DNA from: Pseudomonas mandelii
Lineage (GTDB): Bacteria; Pseudomonadota; Gammaproteobacteria; Pseudomonadales; Pseudomonadaceae
Assembly (NCBI RefSeq): GCF_006438925.1
Contig: NZ_RCZA01000011.1
Coordinates: forward strand, 21,698 to 85,697
Direction: 5' to 3'
Length of the DNA: 64,000 nt
Of this stretch, positions 33,314 to 41,007 are shown piece after piece. Below the pieces are notes generated by a model, which worked only from the letters and a program-made list of their open reading frames with translations, made no database searches and had not been told where the DNA came from. Made by a program: the position numbers and the translations under genes. Numbering within the stretch: position 1 is the stretch's first letter; every line of letters begins with the position of its first letter.

Positions 33314-34288
33314 ATGAGCCAATCCAGCGACCTGATTCAATCAGCACAACGCACCATCCGCCTCGAACTGGAAGCCGTACAAGGCTTGTTGCCCCATATC
33401 GACGCAGATTTCGTACGCGCTTGCGAGATGATTCTGGCCAGCAAAGGGCGCGTGGTTGTGGTCGGCATGGGCAAATCGGGGCACATCGGCAACAAGATCG
33501 CCGCCACCCTGGCCAGCACCGGCACCACAGCCTTTTTCGTGCACCCGGCCGAAGCCAGCCACGGCGATATGGGCATGATCACCCGCGACGACATCATCCT
33601 GGCGCTGTCGAACTCCGGCTCTACCAATGAAATCGTCACCCTGCTGCCGCTGATCAAGCGCCTGGGCATTCAATTGATCAGCATGACCGGCAACCCTGAC
33701 TCACCGCTGGCGAAAGCTGCCGAGGTCAACCTCAACGTGCACGTCGAGCACGAAGCCTGCCCACTCAACCTGGCACCGACCTCGTCGACCACTGCCGCGC
33801 TGGTCATGGGCGACGCCCTGGCCGTTGCGCTGCTGGAAGCCCGCGGTTTTACCGCTGAAGATTTCGCCTTTTCCCACCCCGGCGGCGCGCTTGGCCGACG
33901 CCTGCTGCTGAAAGTGGAAACCGTCATGCACGCCGGTGCAGAACTGCCCCAAGTGCAACGTGGCACGCTACTCAAGGACGCCTTGATGGAAATGACCCGC
34001 AAGGGCCTGGGCATGACCGCGATTGTGGAGGCCGATGGAAAACTGGCCGGAATCTTCACCGACGGCGACTTGCGCCGCACCCTTGACCGGACCATCGACA
34101 TCCACCATACGACCATCGACGAGGTCATGACCGTCCACGGCAAGACCGCCCGGGCCGACATGCTCGCGGCCGAGGCCCTGAAAATCATGGAAGACCATCG
34201 AATCAACGCGCTGGTAGTGGTGGACAAGGAGGACCGTCCGATCGGCGCCTTCAACTTGTCCGATCTGCTGCGCGCAGGAGTAATGTGA
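33314..34288 (+). CDS. kdsD: Arabinose-5-phosphate isomerase
   Basis: The protein has 324 residues from the ATG at 33314. An N-terminal SIS domain (residues about 40-175) contains VVGMGKSGHIGNKIAATLASTG and a histidine-rich HPAEASHGDMGM catalytic region. Two CBS domains follow (about 205-320). It converts ribulose 5-phosphate to arabinose 5-phosphate, the first step to Kdo for LPS core. Its last base overlaps the kdsC start codon. Linkage with kdsC and lptCAB favours KdsD over the GutQ or KpsF paralogues. An upstream open frame to 32780 is a shadow of mlaF. Confidence 0.95.
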   Translation: MSQSSDLIQSAQRTIRLELEAVQGLLPHIDADFVRACEMILASKGRVVVVGMGKSGHIGNKIAATLASTGTTAFFVHPAEASHGDMGMITRDDIILALSNSGSTNEIVTLLPLIKRLGIQLISMTGNPDSPLAKAAEVNLNVHVEHEACPLNLAPTSSTTAALVMGDALAVALLEARGFTAEDFAFSHPGGALGRRLLLKVETVMHAGAELPQVQRGTLLKDALMEMTRKGLGMTAIVEADGKLAGIFTDGDLRRTLDRTIDIHHTTIDEVMTVHGKTARADMLAAEALKIMEDHRINALVVVDKEDRPIGAFNLSDLLRAGVM

Positions 34289-34812
34289 TGAGCACCGACC
34301 TGCTGCAACGCGGCAAGAGCATCAAACTGGCGGTTTTTGACGTCGATGGCGTACTGACCGACGGACGCCTGTACTTCCTCGAAGACGGCAGCGAATTCAA
34401 GACGTTCAACACCCTCGACGGCCAAGGCATCAAGATGTTGATGGCATCCGGTGTGCAGACCGCTATCATCAGCGGCCGCAAGACCCCGGTGGTCGAGCGA
34501 CGAGCGAAGAACCTCGGTATTCCACACGTGTACCAGGGGCGCGAAGACAAACTGGTGGTGCTCGACGAACTTCTTGCCCAACTCAACCTAAGCTATGAGC
34601 AAGTCGCCTATCTCGGCGACGACCTGCCGGACCTGCCGGTGATTCGCCGCGTCGGCCTGGGCATGGCGGTGGCAAACGCTGCCAGTTTCGTCCGTGAACA
34701 CGCCCACGGCATCACCCAGGCCCGTGGTGGCGAGGGTGCCGCTCGCGAATTCTGCGAATTGATCCTGCGCGCGCAGGGCCGCCTTGATGCGGCAAACGCC
34801 GCGTACCTGTGA
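34288..34812 (+). CDS. kdsC: 3-deoxy-D-manno-octulosonate 8-phosphate phosphatase
   Basis: The protein has 174 residues in the HAD superfamily. The nucleophile motif is VFDVDGVLTDG near residue 16, motif II IISGRKTP near residue 63, and the C-terminal acidic motif LGDDLPDLPVI near residue 110. It hydrolyses Kdo 8-phosphate to Kdo. The ATGA overlap with kdsD couples translation. It lacks a separate cap domain, as usual for tetrameric KdsC. lptC starts seven bases downstream. Confidence 0.95.
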   Translation: MSTDLLQRGKSIKLAVFDVDGVLTDGRLYFLEDGSEFKTFNTLDGQGIKMLMASGVQTAIISGRKTPVVERRAKNLGIPHVYQGREDKLVVLDELLAQLNLSYEQVAYLGDDLPDLPVIRRVGLGMAVANAASFVREHAHGITQARGGEGAAREFCELILRAQGRLDAANAAYL

Positions 34813-34819
34813 GCCAACT

Positions 34820-35392
34820 ATGCTGAGCAAAAAGATTCGCAAATTCCTGGTGTTCGGTTGCATCGCAGCGATATTCGCGGCGGTCGGCTACTGGAACATC
34901 AGCCCGGAACGCTTCCTCGATCAGCCGGTGGCAAAGATCGATGAAACCGCGATCGACTATTACGCGATCAACGCCCACAGCGTGCAATACCTGCCGGACG
35001 GCAAACTGCAATACGAAATGACGTCCGACAAGGTTGAACACCTGAAAGCCACCGAAGTGACGCTGTTGACCAATCCCGACCTGAACATGTTCCGCGGCAC
35101 CGAGTTTCCGTGGCACGTCCAGAGCGAGCACGGCGAAGTGAATCCCGACGGCACTCAGGTCGAACTGATTGACTCGGTGCGCATCACGCGCTTCGACGAG
35201 AAAAACCGCAAGACCCTGATTACCTCCACCCGCATGACAGTGTTCCCGCAGCAGCAATATGCGCAGACCGAGCAACCCGTTAGAATCGACGGCGCTGGTG
35301 GTGTGTCGACTGGCAAGGGAATGAAAGCGTATTTGAAAGAAAGCAGGATACACCTGCTATCGAACGTAAGAGGACAGTATGAGGCTCGTTAA
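34820..35392 (+). CDS. lptC: LPS export protein LptC
   Basis: The ATG at 34820 gives 190 residues. One N-terminal membrane segment (FLVFGCIAAIFAAVGYWNI) anchors a periplasmic beta-jellyroll domain (LptC/OstA type). It receives LPS from the LptBFG transporter at the inner membrane and passes it to LptA. Its last 14 bases overlap the start of lptA. The position between kdsC and lptA is the standard one. The genes for LptF and LptG are not in this window. Confidence 0.92.
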   Translation: MLSKKIRKFLVFGCIAAIFAAVGYWNISPERFLDQPVAKIDETAIDYYAINAHSVQYLPDGKLQYEMTSDKVEHLKATEVTLLTNPDLNMFRGTEFPWHVQSEHGEVNPDGTQVELIDSVRITRFDEKNRKTLITSTRMTVFPQQQYAQTEQPVRIDGAGGVSTGKGMKAYLKESRIHLLSNVRGQYEAR

Positions 35393-35927
35393 AACCCTCC
35401 CTATTTTGCTCGGTCTGAGCGCAGCACTGGGAAGCGTGAGCGCCTGGGCACTGCCGACCGATCAATCGCAGCCTATCCGCATTCAGGCCGACGATGCCCA
35501 GCTGGACGACAAGAATGGCGTTGCCACCTATAAAGGTGACGTGATCATCACTCAGGGCTCGATGATCGTTAAAGGCAACACCGTGACCATCACCCGCACG
35601 CCGACCGGCGACATCGACGTGGTGACTTCAGTGGGCAACCTCGCCTATTTCGAGCAACTGCAAACTGCAGGCGACACCAAACCCGTTCAGGGCTGGGGCG
35701 TGACCATCCAGTACCACGCAGCGCAAAACCGCGTCGTGCTGATCGATAAGGCAAAAGTTGTCGACAAGGACAACAACGTCACCCAAGGCGAGAAAATCGT
35801 CTATGACACGGTCAAGAAGCTTGCGAGCGCCGGTCGCGCCACGGGCAACAAGGTCACCGAGTCGCGTCCGCGCATCGACATGGTGATCCAGCCGAAGAAG
35901 AAAACCGACGAGCAAAAGGCCCAGTAA
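35379..35927 (+). CDS. lptA: Periplasmic LPS-transport protein LptA
   Basis: The 182-residue protein starts with a Sec signal peptide (MRLVKTLPILLGLSAALGSV, cleaved near AWA-LP). The OstA domain that follows has YKGDVIITQGSMIVKGNTVTI near residue 48, typical of the bridge-forming jellyroll. LptA polymerises between LptC and LptDE. The C-terminus is lysine-rich (QPKKKTDEQKAQ). It overlaps lptC by 14 bases and lptB by one (TAATG), so the three genes are one translational unit. Confidence 0.95.
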   Translation: MRLVKTLPILLGLSAALGSVSAWALPTDQSQPIRIQADDAQLDDKNGVATYKGDVIITQGSMIVKGNTVTITRTPTGDIDVVTSVGNLAYFEQLQTAGDTKPVQGWGVTIQYHAAQNRVVLIDKAKVVDKDNNVTQGEKIVYDTVKKLASAGRATGNKVTESRPRIDMVIQPKKKTDEQKAQ

Positions 35928-36652
35928 TGGCAACTCTGAAAGCTCAGCATCTGGCCAAGAGCTACAAGAGCCGCCAGGTCGTGCGTGACGTCAGCCTGTC
36001 GATCGACAGCGGTCAGATCGTCGGCCTGCTGGGTCCCAACGGCGCCGGCAAGACCACCTGCTTTTACATGATTGTCGGCCTGGTGCAGGCCGATCAGGGC
36101 CGCGTACTGATTGACGACCTGGATGTCAGCCACCAGCCTATGCACGGTCGTGCGAAGGCCGGCATCGGCTATCTTCCGCAAGAAGCATCGATCTTCCGCA
36201 AACTCTCGGTAGCCGACAACATCATGGCGATCCTCGAGACCCGCAAGGAACTCGACAAGGCCGGTCGTCGCAAAGAGCTGGAAAGCCTGCTGCAGGAATT
36301 CCACATCAGCCACATCCGCGACAACCTCGGGATGAGCCTGTCCGGTGGCGAACGCCGCCGTGTGGAAATCGCCCGAGCACTGGCTACCAACCCGAAATTC
36401 ATCCTGCTCGACGAACCGTTCGCCGGCGTGGACCCGATTTCGGTGGGCGACATCAAGCAGATCATCTATCACCTCAAGGCCAAGGGCATTGGTGTGTTGA
36501 TCACTGACCACAACGTCCGTGAAACCCTGGATATCTGCGAAACCGCCTACATCGTCAACGATGGCCAGCTGATCGCCGAAGGTGACTCTGCCACCATCCT
36601 GGCCAACGACCTGGTCAAGGAAGTGTATCTGGGCCATGAGTTCCGCCTGTAA
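35927..36652 (+). CDS. lptB: LPS export ATP-binding protein LptB
   Basis: The 241-residue ATPase has Walker A GPNGAGKTTCFYMIVGLV near residue 38, signature LSGGERRRVEIARALATNP near residue 140, and Walker B ILLDEPFAGVDP near residue 160 with the switch histidine in ITDHNVRETL. It powers LPS extraction with LptFG. It precedes rpoN in the conserved order lptB-rpoN-hpf-ptsN. An AT-only hairpin (36693-36714) lies after the stop and may weaken read-through. Confidence 0.96.
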   Translation: MATLKAQHLAKSYKSRQVVRDVSLSIDSGQIVGLLGPNGAGKTTCFYMIVGLVQADQGRVLIDDLDVSHQPMHGRAKAGIGYLPQEASIFRKLSVADNIMAILETRKELDKAGRRKELESLLQEFHISHIRDNLGMSLSGGERRRVEIARALATNPKFILLDEPFAGVDPISVGDIKQIIYHLKAKGIGVLITDHNVRETLDICETAYIVNDGQLIAEGDSATILANDLVKEVYLGHEFRL

Positions 36653-36753
36653 GCACTGAGGTGTCTGGCTGGTTGCTCGGGCGCTTGTCTCGATAAAAAA
36701 TCAACATTTTTTTATTGTTACAGCGCTCTAGGCAAACGCTGCAGTTTCGGGCA

Positions 36754-36759
36754 TATAAT
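36754..36759 (+). promoter_or_regulatory. rpoN: Candidate -10 of rpoN
   Basis: TATAAT lies about 78 bases before the rpoN ATG. The base composition at the expected -35 position (GGCAAA) is weak. It would give a leader that contains two small GC hairpins at 36772-36785 and 36797-36810. Confidence 0.4.
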
Positions 36760-36771
36760 TTGCTTATGTTT

Positions 36772-36810
36772 GGCGCTCCGGCGCCCTGTAGTGGATGGCG
36801 CATGTGCGCC
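36772..36810 (+). promoter_or_regulatory. Two tandem GC hairpins in the rpoN leader
   Basis: GGCGC with GCGCC around TCCG (36772-36785), then the perfect palindrome GGCGCATGTGCGCC (36797-36810). Both end about 26 bases before the rpoN start and could influence ribosome access. Confidence 0.4.
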
Positions 36811-36836
36811 GGCGAATAAGGTGTTAAGCCCCTGCC

Positions 36837-38330
36837 ATGAAACCATCGCTAGTCTTGAGAATGGGCCAGCAGCTGACGATGACACCGCAGCTGCAACAGG
36901 CCATCCGCCTGCTCCAATTGTCGACCCTGGACCTGCAACAGGAAATCCAGGAGGCCCTGGAGTCCAATCCGATGCTCGAACGCCAGGAAGAAGGCGACGA
37001 CTTCGATAACGCCGACCCCTTGGCCGACAAAGCCGAACAGCAACCTAACGTCGACATTCAGGAACCCTCCTACCAGGAAACCGCCCCGACGGTTGATAAC
37101 CTCGAGGAAGGCGACTGGAACGAGCGCATCCCCAACGAACTACCCGTCGATACCGCGTGGGAAGACGTCTACCAGACCAGCGCCAGCAGCCTGCCGAGCA
37201 ACGATGACGACGAGTGGGACTTCACCACCCGGACATCGGCCGGCGAAAGCCTGCAAAGCCACCTGCTGTGGCAACTGAACCTGGCCCCTATGTCAGACAC
37301 CGATCGCCTGATCGCCGTGACCCTGATCGACTGCATCAACAATCAGGGCTACCTGGACGAAACCCTCGAGGAGATTCTCGAAGCCTTCGACCCGGAACTG
37401 GACATCGAACTGGACGAAATCGAAGCCGTCCTGCACCGCATCCAGCAATTCGAACCCGCTGGCATCGGCGCCCGCAACCTGGGCGAATGCCTGCTGCTGC
37501 AATTGCGCCAGTTGCCCGCCAAGACGCCTTGGCTGGTCGAGGCCAAACGCCTGGTCACCGATTACATCGACCTGCTCGGCAGCCGCGATTACAGCCAGCT
37601 GATGCGTCGCATGAAGCTCAAGGAAGATGAACTGCGCCAAGTAATTGAACTGGTGCAGAGCCTCAACCCGCGCCCAGGCTCGCAAATCGAGTCCAGCGAA
37701 GCCGAATACGTCGTTCCGGACGTGATCGTACGCAAGGACAACGAGCGCTGGCTGGTGGAGCTGAACCAGGAATCCGTGCCACGACTGCGGGTCAACGCTC
37801 AATACGCCGGTTTCGTGCGCCGCGCCGACACCAGCGCCGACAACACCTTCATGCGCAATCAGTTGCAAGAGGCCCGCTGGTTCATCAAGAGCCTGCAAAG
37901 CCGCAACGAAACCCTGATGAAAGTAGCCACTCAGATCGTCGAGCATCAGCGCGGCTTTCTTGAATACGGCGACGAAGCCATGAAACCGCTGGTCCTGCAT
38001 GACATCGCCGAAGCGGTGGGCATGCACGAGTCGACGATTTCACGGGTGACCACGCAGAAATTCATGCATACCCCACGGGGCATATATGAACTGAAATACT
38101 TTTTCTCCAGCCACGTCAGCACCTCCGAGGGCGGTGAATGCTCGTCCACGGCGATCCGCGCGATCATCAAAAAACTGGTTGCCGCGGAAAATCAGAAAAA
38201 GCCGTTGAGTGACAGCAAGATCGCTGGTTTACTGGAGGCACAAGGCATTCAGGTGGCTCGCCGCACCGTCGCCAAGTACCGCGAATCTCTCGGGATCGCG
38301 CCTTCGAGCGAACGCAAGCGGTTGATGTAG
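36837..38330 (+). CDS. rpoN: RNA polymerase sigma-54 factor
   Basis: The 497-residue factor has the glutamine-rich activator region I (LRMGQQLTMTPQLQQAIRLLQ), an acidic region II (about residues 55-120), the core-binding domain and the C-terminal -24-recognition RpoN box, ARRTVAKYRE, near residue 478. It directs core polymerase to -24/-12 promoters for nitrogen, motility and many catabolic genes and needs enhancer-binding ATPases. The downstream hpf-ptsN-rapZ-ptsO cluster is the conserved rpoN neighbourhood. The length is standard and no region is lost. Confidence 0.98.
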   Translation: MKPSLVLRMGQQLTMTPQLQQAIRLLQLSTLDLQQEIQEALESNPMLERQEEGDDFDNADPLADKAEQQPNVDIQEPSYQETAPTVDNLEEGDWNERIPNELPVDTAWEDVYQTSASSLPSNDDDEWDFTTRTSAGESLQSHLLWQLNLAPMSDTDRLIAVTLIDCINNQGYLDETLEEILEAFDPELDIELDEIEAVLHRIQQFEPAGIGARNLGECLLLQLRQLPAKTPWLVEAKRLVTDYIDLLGSRDYSQLMRRMKLKEDELRQVIELVQSLNPRPGSQIESSEAEYVVPDVIVRKDNERWLVELNQESVPRLRVNAQYAGFVRRADTSADNTFMRNQLQEARWFIKSLQSRNETLMKVATQIVEHQRGFLEYGDEAMKPLVLHDIAEAVGMHESTISRVTTQKFMHTPRGIYELKYFFSSHVSTSEGGECSSTAIRAIIKKLVAAENQKKPLSDSKIAGLLEAQGIQVARRTVAKYRESLGIAPSSERKRLM

Positions 38331-38404
38331 AGCCACGCCACAGCGTTCCAGTGGCAGGCATTTCTGCCTGCCGCTTTATGCACTGGCAACGAAGGAGAAG
38401 CTGT

Positions 38405-38713
38405 ATGCAAGTCAACATCAGTGGACACCAACTGGAAGTGACCGAACCTCTTCGCACCTACATCGGCGAAAAACTCGAACGATTAGAGAGGCATTTCGAC
38501 AAGATCACCAACGTGCAGGTCACGATGACGGTCGAAAAGCTCAAGCAGAAAATCGAAGCCACGCTGCATATTCCCGGCAATGAAGTGGTCGCAAACGCGG
38601 AGCATACCGATATGTACGCGGCGATCGACGCACTGACCGACAAGCTGGATAAACAACTCAAAAAGCATAAGGAAAAGACCCAAAGCCTCCTCCAGGGCGC
38701 GACCGGTCGTTAA
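38405..38713 (+). CDS. hpf: Ribosome hibernation promoting factor, short form
   Basis: The ATG at 38405, after GAAGGAG, gives 102 residues; an upstream start at 38351 lies in the spacer and is rejected. The fold is that of the S30AE/YfiA family (VNISGHQLEVTEPLRTYIGEKL, then NVQVTMTVEK). The absence of a C-terminal extension makes it the short HPF, which acts with a ribosome modulation factor to form 100S dimers in stationary phase. It lies 74 bases after rpoN and 12 bases before ptsN. Confidence 0.95.
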   Translation: MQVNISGHQLEVTEPLRTYIGEKLERLERHFDKITNVQVTMTVEKLKQKIEATLHIPGNEVVANAEHTDMYAAIDALTDKLDKQLKKHKEKTQSLLQGATGR

Positions 38714-38725
38714 CACTCCCAACCC

Positions 38726-39190
38726 ATGATCCGACTTGAAAGCATCCTGACCCCCGGCCGTTCCCTCGTGAACGTGCCGGGCGGCAGTAAAAAGAAAGCC
38801 CTCGAGCAAATTGCCAACCTTATCCACAAAGAAGTGCCGGATCTGGAGATGCAAGATGTCTTCGAGGCTCTGATTGCCCGTGAAAAACTCGGCTCAACCG
38901 GTTTTGGCAACGGCATCGCCATTCCCCACTGCCGCCTGAAGGGCTGCACCTCGCCCATCAGCGCCCTGATGCACCTTGATGCACCCATTGATTTCGACGC
39001 TATCGACGGCGCCCCGGTTGACCTGCTGTTCGTTTTGCTGGTCCCGGAAGCCGCTACCGATGCGCACCTGGAGTTACTGCGCCAGATCGCCAGCATGCTC
39101 GACCGCAAGGAAGTGCGCGAAAAACTGCGCAGCGCCCCGAGCAATGAAGCCTTGTATCAGGTTGTCCTGGACGAGCAAAACGGTCATTAA
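38726..39190 (+). CDS. ptsN: PTS IIA-like nitrogen regulatory protein
   Basis: The 154-residue protein is EIIA-Ntr. The phosphorylated histidine is in GFGNGIAIPHCRLKGC near residue 68. The start MIRLESILTPGRSLVNVPGGSKKKALEQ is typical. It is the end acceptor of the PtsP-PtsO-PtsN phosphorelay and, in its two phospho-states, regulates potassium transport, sensor kinases and carbon storage. rapZ starts two bases after the stop. PtsP is not in this window. Confidence 0.96.
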   Translation: MIRLESILTPGRSLVNVPGGSKKKALEQIANLIHKEVPDLEMQDVFEALIAREKLGSTGFGNGIAIPHCRLKGCTSPISALMHLDAPIDFDAIDGAPVDLLFVLLVPEAATDAHLELLRQIASMLDRKEVREKLRSAPSNEALYQVVLDEQNGH

Positions 39191-39192
39191 CC

Positions 39193-40050
39193 ATGCGCTT
39201 GATCATCGTCAGTGGCCGCTCCGGCTCAGGTAAAAGTACCGCACTCGATGTTCTCGAGGACAACGGCTACTACTGCATCGACAACCTGCCCGCCGGTCTG
39301 CTGCCGGAACTGGCCGAACGCGCGTTAATTCACACCGAGCTGGCGCAACCGCTGGTTGCCGTATCGATTGATGCGCGTAACTTGCCGAGTCACTTGTCGC
39401 GGTTTCCCGAACTGCTGGAAGAAGTGCGCAGCCGGCATATCCAGTGTGATGTGCTTTATCTGGACGCCGACGAAGAAACCTTGCTCAAACGTTTCTCGGA
39501 AACCCGCCGTCGTCACCCGCTGAGCAATACCAATCGCTCGCTGGCCGAGGCCATCAACGACGAGACCGCCCTGCTCGGGCCGATTGCCGATCTCGCCGAT
39601 CTCAAAGTAAACACCACCAATCTGAACCTGTATCAGCTGCGCGATACCATCAAGCTGCGCCTGCTGAACCAGCCGGAACCCGGCACGGCGTTCCTGGTGG
39701 AGTCTTTCGGCTTCAAGCGTGGAATGCCGGTGGACGCTGATCTGGTGTTCGATGTGCGCTGCCTGCCGAACCCTTACTGGAAGCCAGAGTTGCGCGATCA
39801 ATCCGGGCTCGACCAACCGGTTGCCGAGTACCTGGCGGCACAGCCGGACGTCGAAGAGATGTTCCAGGACATCTCTACCTACTTGTTCAAGTGGCTACCC
39901 CGTTTTGCCGCCAGCAACCGCGCTTATGTCACCATTGCCATTGGCTGCACCGGCGGCCATCACCGCTCCGTCTACCTGACCGAACGTCTGGGCCAGGCCC
40001 TGCAAAAATCCCTGAAGAACGTCCAGGTTCGCCACCGCGACCTCAGCTAA
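39193..40050 (+). CDS. rapZ: RNase adapter protein RapZ (nucleotide-binding)
   Basis: The 285-residue protein has the P-loop SGRSGSGKSTALDVLEDNGYYCIDNLP at the N-terminus and a conserved C-terminal domain with IGCTGGHHRSVYLTERLG near residue 253, where metabolite and RNA binding occur. In E. coli it guides RNase E to the GlmZ small RNA, controlling glmS. Pseudomonads lack GlmYZ in that form, so its RNA target here is unclear. It is tightly linked to ptsN (2 bases) and ptsO (15 bases). Confidence 0.95.
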   Translation: MRLIIVSGRSGSGKSTALDVLEDNGYYCIDNLPAGLLPELAERALIHTELAQPLVAVSIDARNLPSHLSRFPELLEEVRSRHIQCDVLYLDADEETLLKRFSETRRRHPLSNTNRSLAEAINDETALLGPIADLADLKVNTTNLNLYQLRDTIKLRLLNQPEPGTAFLVESFGFKRGMPVDADLVFDVRCLPNPYWKPELRDQSGLDQPVAEYLAAQPDVEEMFQDISTYLFKWLPRFAASNRAYVTIAIGCTGGHHRSVYLTERLGQALQKSLKNVQVRHRDLS

Positions 40051-40065
40051 AGGATTCACACCGCG

Positions 40066-40341
40066 ATGCCTGCTCTGGAAATTGAAATCATCAACAAGCT
40101 GGGCCTGCATGCCCGCGCTTCTGCAAAATTCGTTGGCGTCGCCGGCGAGTTCAAGGATTGCACGATCAGAGTAGGACGCACGCCGGAATCCACGGTCGAC
40201 GGAAAAAGCATCATGGCAATGATGATGCTCGCTGCGGGCAAGGGCACCAAAATCCACCTGAGCACCGAAGGTGAACAGGCTGATGAGGCGCTGCAGGCAT
40301 TGGTGAATTTGATCAATGACTACTTCGGCGAAGGCGAGTAA
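40066..40341 (+). CDS. ptsO: Phosphocarrier protein NPr
   Basis: The 91-residue HPr-like protein carries the active histidine in IINKLGLHARASAKFV near residue 16, and a regulatory-serine-like region VDGKSIMAMMMLAAGKG near residue 45. It transfers phosphate from PtsP to PtsN. It ends the rpoN-hpf-ptsN-rapZ-ptsO group. A 29-base REP-like hairpin lies 13 bases after its stop and may mark the transcript end. Confidence 0.95.
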   Translation: MPALEIEIINKLGLHARASAKFVGVAGEFKDCTIRVGRTPESTVDGKSIMAMMMLAAGKGTKIHLSTEGEQADEALQALVNLINDYFGEGE

Positions 40342-40354
40342 CACCGCAGCCCTT

Positions 40355-40383
40355 TGTAGCAGCTGGCTTCGCCAGCTGCTACA
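40355..40383. repeat. Solo REP hairpin (gtagcagctggc type) after ptsO
   Basis: TGTAGCAGCTGGC and GCCAGCTGCTACA pair perfectly around TTC. It has the same core as the long inverted pair at 10318-10454. No T-tract follows, so it is more likely a REP relic or transcript stabiliser than a rho-independent terminator. Confidence 0.7.
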
Positions 40384-40399
40384 TAGTCCGCGCCGTCCT

Positions 40400-40507
40400 C
40401 TAGGCCAACGCCGTATCCATCACCATCATCAAGCAAAACCCGATCAGCAACCCAAGACTTGCAAGCTTGTCGTGATCACTGTCGCGCTCAATACGAGTCT
40501 TGGTCAT
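40400..40507 (-). pseudogene. Remnant of a ZIP-family metal transporter (C-terminal 35 codons)
   Basis: A 35-codon frame starts ATG at 40505-40507, overlapping the fagA stop, and ends TAG at 40400-40402. The product is MTKTRIERDSDHDKLASLGL followed by LIGFCLMMVMDTALA. The hydrophobic end, with a GLLIGFxLMMxMD pattern ending in a small-residue C-terminus, matches the last membrane helix of ZIP transporters. In P. aeruginosa a full ZIP gene lies beside ptsO (PA4467, from memory). Here only the tail remains, so it is either a relic or a short membrane protein translated by coupling to fagA. Confidence 0.6.
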
Positions 40508-40895
40508 CAGAAAATCCTTGCACCAGTTCTATGAGAGGAATCGAGGGCTGCAACTCGCAGGTCGCCAATTGCCAGGTGTAGCTCTGCCAGCGCTTGAGGC
40601 GGCACTTGCACAGAGAGAGGCGTTCCAGATCGCGCAACGGCCGCCAGGCCTGGTCCAGACACAAGGTGCGCCAGTGCCAAGGCAGCGCGACATCGGCGGC
40701 GGTGTCGAGCAACAGACGGAAAGAAGTTTCGGCGATGGTCCAGGGAGAGGTTGCCGTGCAACAGGCGAGATAACGACCTTCGGCCAGGTAATGTTCGATC
40801 AGGCGAGGCTCGTCAGGGTCCATCGCGCAACGGATCTGGCGACTCATCCAGCGCCAGCTTTCGAGGTAAGGCTGCTCGTGCAAGGCAGAACTCAT
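40488..40895 (-). CDS. fagA: FagA-like iron-regulated protein
   Basis: The 135-residue protein begins MSSALHEQPYLESWRWMSRQ and is rich in Trp, Cys and Leu. It resembles the FagA protein encoded at the head of the Fur-regulated fagA-fumC-orfX-sodA operon of P. aeruginosa, but that identity is from memory. It has no signal peptide. The partner genes fumC and sodA are missing here: the next feature downstream is the ZIP tail. A Fur-like box lies 16 bases upstream of the ATG. The function of FagA is unknown. Confidence 0.6.
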   Translation of the reverse strand: MSSALHEQPYLESWRWMSRQIRCAMDPDEPRLIEHYLAEGRYLACCTATSPWTIAETSFRLLLDTAADVALPWHWRTLCLDQAWRPLRDLERLSLCKCRLKRWQSYTWQLATCELQPSIPLIELVQGFSDDQDSY

Positions 40896-40910
40896 GATCC
40901 GGGCTCATTT

Positions 40911-40929
40911 GGTAATGAGAACCAAAACA
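40911..40929 (-). promoter_or_regulatory. Fur-box-like sequence upstream of fagA
   Basis: GGTAATGAGAACCAAAACA matches the 19-bp Fur consensus at 12 positions, including the central ATGA..A.. run. It overlaps a perfect inverted repeat, TTTGGT and ACCAAA, at 40908-40926. It lies 16 bases before the fagA start, where a bound repressor would block initiation. Confidence 0.55.
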
Positions 40930-40950
40930 ACCCAGAGAAAATCAACGCAC

Positions 40951-40992
40951 AAAAAAGGCGCGCCACCCAACGATGGGTGGCGCGCCTTTTTG
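40951..40992. terminator. Terminator of pmbA
   Basis: AAAAAAGGCGCGCCACCC and GGGTGGCGCGCCTTTTT form a 12-bp GC stem around AACGAT, with A/T tracts on both sides. It lies 16 bases after the pmbA stop and upstream of the fagA promoter. Confidence 0.93.
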
Positions 40993-41007
40993 TGTAACGG
41001 TTAAGTG

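Noticed and set aside
36693..36714. AT-only inverted repeat after lptB as a strong terminator
   Set aside because: The stem has no GC pairs and is too weak; rpoN expression by read-through remains possible.
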